Source of the DNA: Salminus brasiliensis
Lineage: Eukaryota; Chordata; Actinopteri; Characiformes; Bryconidae
Assembly (NCBI RefSeq): GCF_030463535.1
Contig: NC_132894.1
Span: 32,135,625-32,199,624 of the forward strand
Length of the DNA: 64,000 nucleotides
Direction: 5' to 3'
A program made the translations under genes and the position numbers. The notes beneath the pieces were generated by a model. The model was not told the DNA's origin. It made no database searches and was given only the letters and a program-made list of their open reading frames with translations. This document shows positions 35,940 through 49,500 of the stretch, one piece after another. Every line of letters starts with the position of its first letter. The first letter of the stretch is position 1.

Positions 35940-38900
35940 ATGGATGACAACCAGCGCAGAGTCACCTTCCAGAGGCTGTCATCTGGTGAGTGGTCTCATG
36001 TGTGTTTGTCCTTTTTTTGGCTGTTTTGAAAGGGAGGAAAACAGCAAACCTGCAAGTGAGTGAAAATAAATGGCATTTCCTATCCTGCTTCGATTCGCAT
36101 TACTTTTTCTTCTCATGATGTTGAGTTTTAGCCTAGACTTTACTTCCTCTTGTTGAGAATCAACAATGCGGTGGTGTTTTTTGCTCATTCTACAAGTGTT
36201 AGCCACTGCTTACTATTTGTGTGAAAAGAAGTTACTGCTGTAATTAAAAGCGGCACCTGCTGTGCGCTGCCTTGCGTGTGTTTGTATGTGCTGCATGGCA
36301 CCAAGTCTGGCACCATTTAGTGTGAAAGTACAGTGTCGATCAGATACGTCTTGACATTTAAGATTGAAACATTTCACTAAAGGGAAATTCCATCCCTTTT
36401 AAGAACCCTGTAGACATTCACTGTAGACTCTGATTGTCTCTACAGTGGTGGTGACTGGAACCTGGAGTTGTGATGTCTGCAACACAAACATCCATTAAAT
36501 TTACTATTTAAAATAAACAGACTCAGGGCCTTCTAGGACTTCATTGAAAGTCTAGTGTTTTCTGTATGTACAATACATGTATGTCATTTTAGTATACCAA
36601 GTAACATTGCTATCCTGTACAGAAGAAAGGGAAAGCCAGCCCAGGCAAACAAGTCCATGTGGGGCATGTATGGGTAGCCCAATTGGGTTCCACATTGGCC
36701 CCACATATTGACGCTCACCAGGGTCAGTGATGGGACCAGGCAGGATTAAATATGGCCCTATCTGGGTTGTACACTGCATATGTGAAGTTAAGGCAAGCTC
36801 TAACCATAGGGCCCATTTGGGAAGCCCAACTGGGTACCAGTATAAAGCATGTACAAACCCACTTAGAGCCCATGCCTAGCCTAGCCCATGTTTCACATTT
36901 TAATTACATTTAGTGACAAGAGCATTCTTCAGGTCAGGATGTTGGATGATTACCATGTCACCTCATCCTAAACCCCTCATACCCCACGCCTGGTATTAGG
37001 CAACATGGTGCCAATAGGTTCATGTTTACCTGCTCTAGAGAGTCCTATTCTATTGGCAGTACTTTTCTATAGGGACTAGACAAGCTGTGTGTGCACATCT
37101 GTGTCAGCAATAAGTGCAACTTTCATTAGACAGGGTCTCAACAAACATTTGGACATATAGTGTTTATGTTAATTACTATTGTAAGATTAAAATAAAGGAC
37201 TTACATTTTTTAAAGTTTTGAATGCCTATTTAATCTAAAACACCCCAAAATTATAATGTGCGCCATTGTTAGTTTAATGCTATCATACTACTAGAAATTC
37301 TATAAGGGCGCTAGCATGAATTAGAATCTAATAATAAGTTTTGTTTTTCTAGTTCTAATATTTTAACATTCATAATGTTCATCAGTGCTATATGATTAGT
37401 AGTACAACTATGCCAATAACATGTCTTAAATATTTCTCAAAATACATGTAACCTTTTTCTGTAACCAATGATGAGTCATTAAACAGTCTGATTAGATTAA
37501 ATGTCTGGTTCCTGGTTCGCCAGCACTGTGAACAATTCTGAATGGTTGAGATAAGATTAAGATCATTGTTTAAGGCCATAGCACAGCAGTGTAATAAAAT
37601 TTAGCCTCTGCATTTAGCCCATCTATGGTTGTGAACACACACACACTGTTATTTGGTGGACCATGCTATCAACATAGGTTGATCCTCTGAGCGAACTCAG
37701 AGAGTTTCCGGCTGGAGTTCAGGTGGCTTCTGCTTGTGGCAGGAAGCCAGTTCCTCCTCTCTGAAGCTGAGGAGGATAAGTGAAGCCAGGAATGAGGCAT
37801 GTTCCTCCTCCCATAATTGTTGTTATTTCCTAACACTACTAATTAATTTTTGGTACTCTTCTTGGATCCCCGCACCACCGTCGCTCTGCATTTGACGTAG
37901 TAGTTGTCTGTTGCAAAATTTGAGTAGCCTCTGTACGCATCTGAGTCTAGATATGCCACAAATTGGATGTGGGCTGACAGTCTGCATATAGCCTAGGTCA
38001 CTTCAGCTGTGAATCTTGAGGAAGGAGAGGAGGGGCACTGTTCCTTTACTCACTCTGCCCCCAGTTCCTGCCAGTGCAGGGGATTGAACTGGTGGCCTTC
38101 TGGTCCCAGGCCCACTTCTCTGACCTTTAGGCCATGGCTCTAAATGCTTTTAAAGAAGCAGTGCAATTCTCCTGCATTTACATTAAGCTTTGCCTAAATA
38201 ATGATTTCAATGTTTACTTTTACAAGCTACTTTGTCAGAAATTTCCCTTGCCTTCAAATTTGGTACTGCCAATTAACTCACTCATTCGGAGCCCCGCTAG
38301 CACTAGCAATGCACTCAACACTAGGAGAGTAAGGACATAGCACGTCTCCTCCAGTACATGTGAAGCCAAACACCTACAATGGGGCATCACCAGGCAGCTA
38401 GACACATTCGGACAAAAGTGCCGGGTCCCCAGCTCCACCACACCAGCTAACAGATGCATGTTCCAGCCTACGTCGCTTAAGAGTGGAAAAAGAGGGAGCA
38501 TGACATCTACCCACCCGGAGAGAGCACGACTAATTCAAACTTGTGATCTCTGGCTGTAATAGCAGCGCATTAGTCTGTGGAGTCTGTCCACTCCGAGCCT
38601 ACAAACTACTCTCAAAAGTGCTCATTGAAAGTCTTCAGGCCTAAGTGTGGTTTTAACACCTTAAAAGCTGATAAGTGTTGACATATGCATATGAGTGTGT
38701 TAAATTCAGACCTTGTGAACTGACTCAACCAGCGGGGGAAGGGGGGGTTATTTCTAGACCATTTCGAGACCATTTTTGAGGCACCAAAGAACAAATGTAC
38801 TGTCTGAAACACCTTGTTTGTCACTGTTGTTGTTTTTTTTTATTCTTGCAGAAGACAGCATTTACTCAGAGGACTCGTGCGAGTACTACCAGACCGACAT

Positions 38901-41900
38901 CTATGAGCAGCTGCCCAGTTCGCTGTCCAGGTGGAGGTGCCAGTACAGGGATCAGGCAGAGGAGGATGATGATTATGAGGACTTTGAATATGTTGCAGCT
39001 CCGTACAGAGACTGGGACCCCACAAAAGCACTGAAGACGCTGCCCCTGTGTATGCATGATAAGAGGAACATCAGGTGTGTAAAGAGAGGACATAGTACAG
39101 GCCATACAGAAGTGATTATTTGAGTTAAATAGTTGGGATTAATTCATTAATTGGCCGATTGTGTTGATAAGACTTTCAAGTTTATTAGGTTCAGATGTGG
39201 CTCAGAGTGGTCTGGTAGATCAAGGCCCTGCCACTATGATGCTAGGATCAAATCCCGAGTCATGCTGTTTGCCATCAGCAACCGGAGTCAGAGAGAGCAC
39301 AATTGGTCTTGCTCTTTTCAAGTGGGTAGATGGCTCTCTCCAAGTGTTGGGAGCATTGCTAGTGATAGGGGGAGAAATAAATGATATTAAAAGAGGTTTA
39401 TTGCTATTTATGTCCTTGGTATACTCATGTGGTATGGGCCTCAAGCTGGAATTCACCAGCATGGACCCCTGTCCCACAATAGGCCAAACACGAGTCACAC
39501 GAATGATATTTTATGTCAATCAGGGAGAGACGACACCAAGAGCTCAAAATTGGTCATTGGGTATCATGGAGGCAGAGTCAGCAAATTGCCAGGAGGCGCA
39601 TGAGGGAGCATCTTGAGAACTTCTTCTCAAGACTACTGCCATGGAAACACACCCTCCATAAAATTGAAGGTGACAGTATACACTCAGCATTCATTTCATA
39701 GGTCCACTGTAGACTGTTAATCCATCTGTTGCTCAACAAATCAGCCTCTACTCCGTTTTCCATTGAACAGTTTTTGATATTATTAGTTACGTTACCATTA
39801 CTATTCAATCTAAGGTTCAATCTAAGCACTCTATTCTAAGGGTGTCACTGGTACGAGAGCATCAGGAACAGCTGTCTTGCATGAGCTGAAGGTTTTTACA
39901 TTGTCAGTCTCACTGCTAGGTCAGTGGTAGAGTCCACTTCCTGAAAACATCCAGCCAAACAACATCCAGAGGTCAGAAAGATGGGCTACAATCCTAGAGA
40001 TACTCAATATTCATGTTGTGATCACAGGTAGATTCGGTGTGGGGGTGAAGGCCTACTTTGTGTTCCTGAGGTACCTGCTGGGCCTAAACCTGCTAAACTG
40101 CATCATCATTGGTGTATCAGTGCTGTTGCCTACGCTGTATGACAGTAAAGGAAGCACACACCCAACACACTGTAAGTACAGTAAAACAATGCGCACTGGG
40201 GACTTCAAGTAGAATCTCAGAGCTTCATGTAGTCTCCATTAACTCCATTAATCTGATTCCTGTTTCACAGGGGATTCAGAGATCAAGCATAACGATTCCA
40301 TTTTAGACATTTTTCTGGGCTCGGTGAGTTGCTTCTTGTTCTTTACCTTTACCACAAGTTATCATGCATTGCGAAATAGTTTTCTAAAGGTGGGGCCGAG
40401 ACTCAGTAGCCAACTGGGTCAATTGCTTGGACGTCAGGCATTAAGAGATTCCCTTGTTGATGACAGTCACAATTGCCTGCTTTTTCCAGCTTATCCTTTT
40501 ACAATGCTTTATTGTCACTGAAGCTTAGCCTGCAATCAAGACAACACAACTCATAAAACAACATGTCCAAATGTTTGTGGACTTCTCTTCTAATGAATGC
40601 ATTCAGTTATGCACACACATATCTTGTCTAGTCCCTGTAGAGAAGTGTTGCCAATAGAATAGAGCTCTCTAGAGCAGATAAACATAAACCTATTGGCACC
40701 ATGCCTAATGCCAGACGTGGGATAGAGGGGTATGGAGCCCTCCAGCGTTGAACTGTGGAGCAGTGGAATTGGAATTGGGTTCTCTGGAATGATGGAGGTG
40801 AAGGTGCTCCAGCCAGTATTTTTAGGATGAGTTGGGGAGTTGCAAATGAGGTGGGTTGGTGACACTCATGTCGCTGAATGCAATCAAAACCTCACAGCAG
40901 TGCGCCAAAATCTAGTAGTAGACAGCTGCTTTTGAAGTGCGTCTCAAGCAGTGGCAGCAAGGCAGTAAGCCCATTAGTTCTCATTTAGCTAGCACTAGCA
41001 TGTTTAGCACTAGCAAAACTAAAGAAACCAATGTTTACAGTGGGAGGAATTCTCTTAATTAATTCATTTTTTGGACAGAATTGGTAGGATAATCATCTTG
41101 GGTGGGATGTATCTTTTTCCAAATGTCTTCTTTGGTACCTTGGTGTCCAGTGTCTCTGTGGTCATCTCACTCTCTGTGCTTTTGCAGGGCTTTCTGGAAC
41201 GTTCCCCAATCTTCTTTAGTTTCTACAAACTCAAAAACGAAGACCAGAAATGTATGAACACGTCACTCCTCTTCTTCGCTGGCATGGTCTTCATCATTGT
41301 CCTCGGCCTCCTCATGATAGTGCGCAGGTCAGAGCAATTTCTTGCTGCGTTTTTATTCTCTGTGTAATTTCCCTTCAATAAATAAAAACAAATAATAGTA
41401 ACCCTTCCAAAAAAGCTGTCTTTGTATAAGTGTTGTATATCTCTTCTATAATAATCAATATAATATATAATTATATATAATCTATAATCTATTTTTTTCA
41501 ATATAATAATAAATGTCCTGTCTTACAGTAATCAAACTTGCAACAATCGATAATATTTGTAATGTTATATTCTAAAATTACCTGTACTATTATTATAGAT
41601 TAATATTGTTTTAGATCTTTTTCATGTCTTTTTGCCGGCCCAGATAGTCGGCTGGCCTTAAGGAGGCAATTTTGCTTACTGACAGGCCTCGCCCAGCATC
41701 GGTACCCTGGCGTTAGCATCGCTATCATGGCATTAGCATCGCTGCTGCATCGGCCTCGCCCCTTATTGCTACCAACACAATGTTAGCATTGCTACCAAGC
41801 TGGCCTCCAGCCTAACCAGCACTGCTAACACAGTGTTACAAGCCATTTTCATGAGGTCTTGGGCCCTATTCATCTAAACTAGTAAATATGTGGTCTATTT

Positions 41901-42738
41901 CTTAAGGCTCTGAGGGCAAGACTTGAGTCCATCACCAGGCAGGATCAGAGGAAATGGTACAGGAAACATAATAGAGGTCATTTTATACAACAGAACCTTT
42001 TTCATAATGAAGAGCAGACATTTTGGTCCCAAACTCTCCATTGTTGAAATGCCGTTGTGCAGCCAATGGCGGTCCGGCTTGGTAGTACACACCTTTACTT
42101 ATGCCTGTGTACATACTGTATAGTTTGGAGATAGTTTGTAAATATAATATTAAAATGGCTATAATAGTGTTGTCACACACATACAAATCATTTTATTTTC
42201 TTTGGACTTTCCCTCTTTTCCAGAACGGTGGTGGGCTACAAGCACACGTGGCTGACGGGAAACCGTTTTAGTGTGAACATGAGCTATAAAGTGTTCTGTG
42301 GGTGGGATTTCTGCATCCAGGACCCTCGGGCAGCCGTGTTGAAACACAGTTTCGTCAGAAACGAACTCAAGGTGAACTTCTGACAGCGGCACTGATAGGC
42401 TGACCTTTAAACCAGTCCTGGCTAATCACACATAAGAACAGAACAAGATGTCATTTCTTAGAGTGCATGGTCACGTCACATTTCCCTGATAATTCTGTTT
42501 TCTAGCTGTTAATTCAAATTCACACCCTGGGGTATACATACATACCAAGTGCTCCTATATGGTAAATAGAGTACCTTGTGGATTTAATTCATTTAATTCA
42601 TTTAGTTCATTGAAAACCAGGGGTGGTCATAATATTCTGATATGACCAGATATATTTCCTATCTTAAAAAGCCAGGGACTGAGATTGTATGGCCTTAAGT
42701 GGCAGTATAAGCAGATATTATTAACAGACGGACATGGG

Positions 42739-42794
<56 letters not shown>

Positions 42795-42807
42795 TTAAAT
42801 ATATATG

Positions 42808-42857
<50 letters not shown>

Positions 42858-45800
42858 ACATATATACAATATATATATATATTATTTCTGTTATTATACC
42901 AGTGGAACCATTAGGCCAATGCTACCCGTAAGACTCTTTCTTGTTGTTGTAGATGGACCTCGAGGAGCAGAAATTTCGTCTAAGGGTCTCCCAGCGGACA
43001 CTAAAGCAGTGGGTGCTGCTCTACTTCCTGCGAGTAGTTCTCAATTTATTAGTGCTGTTGTTTCTGGGCGGTTCCTTCATCCTGATCTACTACGCCACTA
43101 TAGAGTCTCAGAAAGAGGTGAGAAGGAAACAATGTCTAAATTTAGACATTTAAATGATGTCTCTCTATCTGCTGCCTGGCCCCTGGTTTAGTGTATAGTG
43201 CCTGATAGATCATGAAGAATTAACTGCAAAACACTCTTCTCCCCCTCATAGTCTCTCTGTCTCTCGTCAGAAAGCTGATCTCCACTGGACTCTGAAGCTC
43301 CTGTGGGAGTATCTTCCACCCATCACTATTACATCGGTCAACTTTCTGCTGCCACAGCTGTTCTGCATGATCACAGTGTATGAAGACTACTCCCTCGCCA
43401 CCCAGCTTAATCTCACCTTGGTTCGGTAAGAGGGCACCATTTTTCACCAGCTCCACCGAAACAACATGGCTGTCAAATTACAACAGCAGTACAATGTCTT
43501 TTAATTCAGTAGTTTAGTCGATACTAAAACCTAAACACATGGTGGTGGTAGTTTTAACACAGTGTTAACACAGACTTATAAACTTTTAGTGCTTGTTCCC
43601 AATAGGAGTATCTTCTTGAAGCTTGCGAGCTTAGGCATCTACCTCTTCTTCCTCATCACAAACCCCAAGACGTTTGTTAATAATAATAATAATAAGAAGG
43701 TGAGTCCTGAATTTTTTTTAAATGGGGAAGCCCTCTCCCAGCACACCAGAAGGTGCTTCTATACCTATTAAAAATACATAGAATGTTTAAAAAAATGACA
43801 GCGTGTGTACAAATAAATGCCTGTGGACTTTTTCAGTGTGCGGAGACGGAGTTTGGGAAAGAAATGTACAAACTCACCATATTTCACCTCTTGGCATGTT
43901 TCTGCAATGCTTTCTTGGTGGCCTTCCCCAGAGCGTAAGTTTTTTCGGCCTCATGCTGTCATTAGAAAAATTAAACTTATAAACAAATAATGTGAATTTG
44001 GAGTACATTTCATTTGTGATGATAATTGTCTCCTGTTAAAGTATCAGGTGCTGTCTCTTGTCTCTTTGCTGGCTTTTTATAGCTTGCTAGTGGAGAAATA
44101 CCCCTCCTCAAAGCTGGTAATGAAGGTAGGCAAGCCGGAGTTTGTGATCCCATTAAACGTGCTGGATCTGGTCTACAGTCAGACAGTCACTTGGGTGGGA
44201 GTTTTCTACTGCCCTCTTCTGCCAGCCATCAGCATTTTAAAACTACTGGCTGTCTTCTACATGAAGAAGGTGTGTAGGCCTTACAGTGTTCGAACATACT
44301 CATCTGCTTATCTAAAAGGTTTAGTATAGCATGGTTTCCAATGGTGGAAAAATGATGCCTAAATAAAGGGTTTTTGTCCTCTCTGCTCTTTAGTTCACTT
44401 TGGTCCGGTGTTGTGTTCCTGCTCAGAGAATGTTCAGGGCCACCAGCTCTTCGGTTCTGTTTCACTTCATGCTCTTACTGGGCCTCATCATGTCAGCTGG
44501 GACGCTCGGAGTCAACATCAATAGGTACAGCAGTGCTGGAAGATTGAAAGATTATTTATCACAAACAAACAAACAAAAAAAAACAATGCATTTTTCTCAA
44601 TGTACACCTCTCCTGCTGTCCTGACCCCGCTCAGGTTTATTCCTGGTCAGTGTGGCCCGTTTGTGGGGAACAGCTCCGTGTTTAATGTGACCAGTGATTG
44701 TTTGGGAACACTGCCGAGCCCTGTCCAGACCGGCATGCGTTACATGACATCTGAGGCCTTTGCATTCGCTCTCATATTGGCTGAGGTGTAAGTTAATGGG
44801 TCTGTGTTTTAGTAGCTGTTTGTTTTATTACATGTTCATTTGGGTTCGATTTAGAGTTAAAATTAGACCTTTTTTAAATAGGCGCTTACATATAACATAT
44901 ACCTGCAGGGGAAGGTAAAAAAATAAATATAAAAAAAAAATAAATATAGGTTCAATATAGGTTTTAATACAGGAAGAGTTTAATTAGGAGCATTTCTATT
45001 CGTCACAATGTAAAAAAGTGATGATTTGTGATGATATGTGTATATCATTATTGCATATATAGTTTACTGCAGAAGATTTTTAAACTTATTTTAGCTTAGA
45101 AAATTAATGAAACATGAAACCTTTGCGTATGGTTGCATATTTGTATCTGTATATAGTTTGGCAAGAACTGTCTAGGCCTAACCCCATATATATACACCAT
45201 ACATATTCCATATAACACCATATATATCTCTGATCTAAATTTTTTTTTTTTTCTTACAGTATCATCCTGACATCTTTTGTGTCTCGTGGAAGAGCCAATC
45301 GTAAAGCTATAGAGAGACTGAAGGATATGCTGGTTATGGTAAGTGTAGGTTCTGGAGCAGGTCCATTGCTGGTTTCACTACTATGGAACAAATCATAGCT
45401 TGTCTGTCTGAAATGGTAGGGTTATAGAAGCAGGGGACAAAACTTCAATGTGACTTTACTGAATGTACAGCGGAACTAATTGATTCAAAAGATAAAAGGA
45501 AATATGGCAATATGAAACTGATCTTTTTAACCCCAAGAACCTATATGTGGGCTCATATTTCAATTCAGCTACATGTGTTACATATGTATTTCGTATTGCT
45601 GATGGAATAATAAGTCTTATGCTTAATATCGGAAGTATCACCCCTAGTATTTTGTATATAATATTCATAAAAATCTTAATATATGGCTGTTCCTGGGACT
45701 GTTCCAGGGACTGTTCCTGGGTTTGGCCTAAAACACAGAGTGGTATTAATTTCTTTGTGCCATCTTTACCCTCTTGCCCTGCAGTGTAGCTCAGATAAGC

Positions 45801-45886
45801 GTTTCCTGGTGAAGCAGCATTCCACACTGATCAGGCGACAGAAAAGGACCCGCCAGAGCACCGAGGACATGGTCTCACCGAACTAG
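35940..45886 (+). CDS. tmc8: TMC8 (EVER2-like) transmembrane channel-like protein
   Basis: Partner of TMC6 in the mammalian ER complex that controls zinc handling and keratinocyte and lymphocyte defence. Sixteen exons: 35940-35985, 38852-39074, 39524-39669, 40028-40171, 40271-40323, 41188-41327, 42224-42371, 42953-43117, 43271-43425, 43606-43699, 43837-43934, 44083-44269, 44394-44524, 44635-44787, 45260-45338, 45785-45886. All join in frame, giving 687 aa (human TMC8 is about 726). The N-terminus is acidic and Tyr-rich. Family landmarks are GRFGVGVKAYFVFLR, CGWDFCI, FGKEMYKLTIFHL and PGQCGPF. The CWET signature of the family reads CAET here. The tenth exon ends in a run of five Asn coded by (AAT)5. 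Start chosen at the only ATG that gives MDDNQRRVTFQRLSS with a good donor after it. Identification as tmc8 rests on family match, shortness, and head-to-head position with tmc6. Confidence 0.92.
36600..37160. repeat. GGGCCCAACTGGG-type repeat joined to a family 2 MITE end
   Basis: 36600-36900 shares ATCTGGGTTGTACACTGCAT and CTCTAACCATAGGGCCCA with the copy at 59870-60110. 36905-37160 carries the family 2 right half (GTCAGGATGTTGGATGATTA, GAGAGTCCTATTCTATTGGC, ACAAACATTTGGACATATAG). Both in tmc8 intron 1. Confidence 0.65.
39190..39385 (+). mobile_element. SINE-like repeat, family 1 copy
   Basis: GTGGCTCAGAGTGGTCTGGT resembles a tRNA A-box head, followed by GGATCAAATCCCGAGTCATG (B-box-like) and the shared AGAGAGCACAATTGG block. 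In a tmc8 intron. Confidence 0.65.
40545..40925 (-). mobile_element. Family 2 MITE fragment, inverted
   Basis: Starts CCAAATGTTTGTGGAC and runs through GTAGAGAAGTGTTGCCAATAG, TTCTCTGGAATGATGGA and AATCAAAACCTCACAGCAG, the inverse complement of the 51382-51815 copy. In a tmc8 intron. Confidence 0.75.
41640..41850 (+). repeat. Short degenerate tandem GTTAGCATCGCTAC units
   Basis: About five imperfect copies of GTTAGCATTGCTACC-like units mixed with GGCCTCGCCC blocks, in a tmc8 intron. Confidence 0.6.
42738..42882. repeat. Long (AT)n tract
   Basis: About 145 bases of nearly pure AT dinucleotides with short interruptions, in the tmc8 intron before exon 42953. It is self-complementary, so it may be unstable and badly assembled. 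Confidence 0.95.
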
Positions 45887-46227
45887 TGAAATGGTGCTCG
45901 GACCCTGGTGTTCTGATTCTGTACCTTTTAGCACACCAGGAGCCTCCAGGAGCCTCTTTTATGCTGTAACATGGCTAATACTAGGATGGGTTGGATACTT
46001 GGAGATATAACTTGGAGATCCACAGGAAAAAGGCAGATCAAGGCAGATCTCAATTGAGTGGGAACAAGTTTTCAAAAGTTCGGCAGCAGTGTTAATCTCA
46101 GTATTAAACTTTACGTTGCCATTTTTGGGGCCTTTTTTGGCTAATCATACATATAGCCACAATAGCATATTTTGTAAAGCTATTCCTTTAAAATATTTAT
46201 GCTGATAAAAAGGGATATTTCTCTTTA

Positions 46228-46235
<8 letters not shown>

Positions 46236-46267
<32 letters not shown>
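46236..46267. repeat. (TA)n tract in the tmc8 3' UTR
   Basis: About 16 TA units between the tmc8 stop codon and its likely poly(A) signal. Confidence 0.9.
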
Positions 46268-46270
<3 letters not shown>

Positions 46271-46331
46271 TGTTTGAATGATAATGCTGTAATATCTGTG
46301 TATTTGTGTGTATTTGAAGTTTTTCATGCTG

Positions 46332-46337
46332 AATAAA
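46332..46337 (+). terminator. Likely tmc8 poly(A) signal
   Basis: AATAAA 446 bases after the tmc8 stop codon and about 230 bases before the start codon of the next gene. Confidence 0.65.
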
Positions 46338-46568
46338 TTTGACCATTAGCTAAAATGGGTGTGGTTTCTGGTAGAGCTACTGTTAGCAGTTCTGCAGCGC
46401 TTCTGTTGGAAAAGACATGAGCTTTTTTTTTTATCTGTGGTTTACACATGGCCAGGAGGAGCACAACACGTACACACACATACACACACACACATTCACA
46501 CATGCCTTCAAACATAAAAAGCTCCACCTAAGGTCACAATGCTAGCAGTGGAGTAAAAGAGCTCCAGA

Positions 46569-49500
46569 ATGGGAGAAGGTTTGGGGTTACAGCTGATGTC
46601 AATCTTACGTGAGTTGCACATTCTATCAGTATCTCGCAGCATGAAAAGGACAGAGAACATATTTTAATGTTTAATGCTGGCTTTAGTATGTGCTCAAGTG
46701 TCTAAACAGTCTGTTTTCCTCTGTTTGTATTTCAGTTTTGGCTGGAGATGTGACTAAAACAGGTAGATTTGCACCATTTTAGATAGATTAGACAGTGGCA
46801 TTAAAGGAATCATTTGGTGAAAAATCTAATTAATATGAGTTATGCTTTACCCAAGATGCAATCAATCTGTGAGGATGTGTTTAGTATTTGATGTTTGCTT
46901 CTTTGTTGTAAAATGGGAGTTGCTACGCAAACGTTGCTAACAAACATTGGATTTGGATTGTCACCATTCTCATGTGTGTAAATACATGCCCACAATTCAA
47001 CCAAAACATAACATGTCCAGACCTCCATGTCTTCAAGCAGACAAATGTGGTTTAAAAAAATCATGTATTAGGTGTTTATTTTGTCAAATTATTCCTTTTC
47101 TCCCAATTTGTTACTTCCAATTAACCCACCTGTTTGTACCTCCCCTTATTAATAGCAGTGCTCCTGTGCCTCCTCTGAAGTATGCTATTATGCTCTTTTC
47201 AAAAAGTGCCAGGGAGCTGACACGCCCCAGCTCCACCGCACCAACCATCGCACACCTCTGCCGGCCAACATCGCAATAAGTCAATTGTGCTCTCTCAGAC
47301 TCCGGCTGCTGATGGCAAAGGTGCACGGCTTGTAGTTTTCTTGACAAGCTTTTGCAGCAATAAGTTAATATGTTGGAAAGTGGTGATAGTCTATGTCCAG
47401 TGTTTCTTAGCAACATTAGCCTACAACAGCACACATCAGATAGCCCAATATGTCTTGGATGATAGATTACATTTGGGGTCAGTGATAAATCACGTTAACT
47501 TGATTATTAGATGAACTCCTTCATTAATCTCAGGCTCTTTATTGTGTGCAGGCGGATCGATTCCGAGGCCTCAGTTCACGGGGCCTAACATGGCCTACCT
47601 GAAATCTACAGAAATGTTTGAATGTAAGCTGTCGAGGTGGTCATCACCTCTGACCTACGAGCTCATTAAAAGCCCTGGGGAGGTTCTTGAGTCGATAGAT
47701 GATCCACTGGGAGGCCAGCCAGTCACTTTCACTTTGAGGGTCAATGAGAGGTCAGAGGGACAGTACGTATGCAGAGTGAGATCAAGAGGGCAAACCAGCA
47801 CCAGCGATGCTTTAAACTTACAAGTAGTGAGTGAGTAAGATATTTAAGCAGAACTGGTGAGCGTGGAATTAAAAAAGGTAAATTTTAACACTTTCATTTT
47901 CTCCTCCTCAGTCCCTGTACAAGGTGTCCAATTAGTCACCGATCCTGACCCGCCTGTCATCTACGAGGGGTCTGGGTTTACCCTGCACTGTCAGGTCAAA
48001 AAGGGGACTCACCTCGCTTACGTGTGGTACCACAACAAACAGGAGCTGAACCCACCCTCGGCCTTCCATCATCTCTCTGGAAATACACTGACAGTGGACA
48101 GAGCTGGCGAAGGGCATGCTGGGTACTACACATGTATGGCCAATAACAAGATGGGGAACAACAGTAGATACTCCAGCAGCACAGAGGTCACCGTTGTTGT
48201 GAAAAGTAATAGGGTTTGGTTAATTACTCCAAATCTTTACATACTTTACATACCTTATGACCTTTTGGACCCTCTGCTTTTTCTTCATTCATTAATCTTA
48301 TGTCTTTGCATGTTTATATCTTTATATTCAGTAGCTACTGTGGATGACTAATCAGCGATAACAATAACACCACCTGCCTAATATTAAGTAGAACCGTCGT
48401 GGCATGGACTCAGGAGGTGTCCTGTGACACCAAGGCATTAGCAGCAGATCCTTTAAGTCCTCTTAAGTTGTGAGGTGGGGCCTCCATGGATCACATCAAT
48501 GACCCTTAGGTGCCCTGTTGCCAGTTTATTGGTGGTTCCTTTCTTGAATATGTATAAAAAAAACAAGTCGGGGCCAACAGTGGCAATAAAGAAGTGTAAG
48601 AATCAGCCAGTCTCACTATTTACAAAGTTTTCTTGCTGGCTGTGGCATCAGTGAGTAAGAGGGTTGAGTTTTATTTTGTATGAAATTGGCAAATACAAAA
48701 AAATTGGTTTGCTAGCAGCCAAAAACATCACACACAAGGAAGTCCTTACCAACCTTTTTTTTACCCCAATTATTAGTAATTTTCAATTCCCACCTACTAG
48801 CTAGGACTTCCTTAATCACTAGATGAAGCCAGAGAGAATGAGGGCTAGCATGTGCTCCCTTCAAGTCACATGAAGCGAGCCACTGTATCTTTACAAAGTA
48901 CTCCAAAACAACATCATTGGACAGTTTGAGTGTAGAACTGTAATACTTTACAAAGCTTTACACAATAATGACTTCAGTATGTGTCTCATCATTCACAGAA
49001 TACCTGTCAGCTCCCAGGCTTTCATTCACCCTCTACCATCATGGCTCTGGTTACCATGCTAATGTCAGCTGCAGGTCGGCACGCGGCAGCCCGCCGGTGA
49101 CGTTCCAGCTCCTGCTGGATGGAAAGGAAGTGCCTGTTCAGCAGACAGGTTTGCTGGAGGCCTGGTTTAGTCTGCCTGTCTCTGTGGGGCTGGATATGGG
49201 AACGGTGCAGTGTAAGGCAGAGACTGACATTCAGCAGCTTCTTAGCGACCCAAAGGACCTGGAAGTGGGTGAGTAGTCAGAATTACAGCGATGGTTCTGG
49301 ATCTGAGGACAGGAGTATGGACAAAATTAAGGTTTAAAGATGTAGATACTTGTTCATCTTGGAAATGGGCTTCTTCTTTGCTGTAGTAACAGTCTCTGCT
49401 CTGTAGGAATACATAGAACCATTGCTATGTGGTCATCAGTGAGATTAGGTACTGATGCTGGATGATTAGTTCTGCCAGTCCAACCCAATCACTCCAGAGA

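Noticed and set aside
41071-41187. Extra hydrophobic coding sequence upstream of tmc8 exon 6
   Set aside because: An open frame runs into the exon, but the good acceptor TTTTGCAG at 41187 and the family alignment start the exon at GFLERSPIFF; the upstream part is intron reading through.
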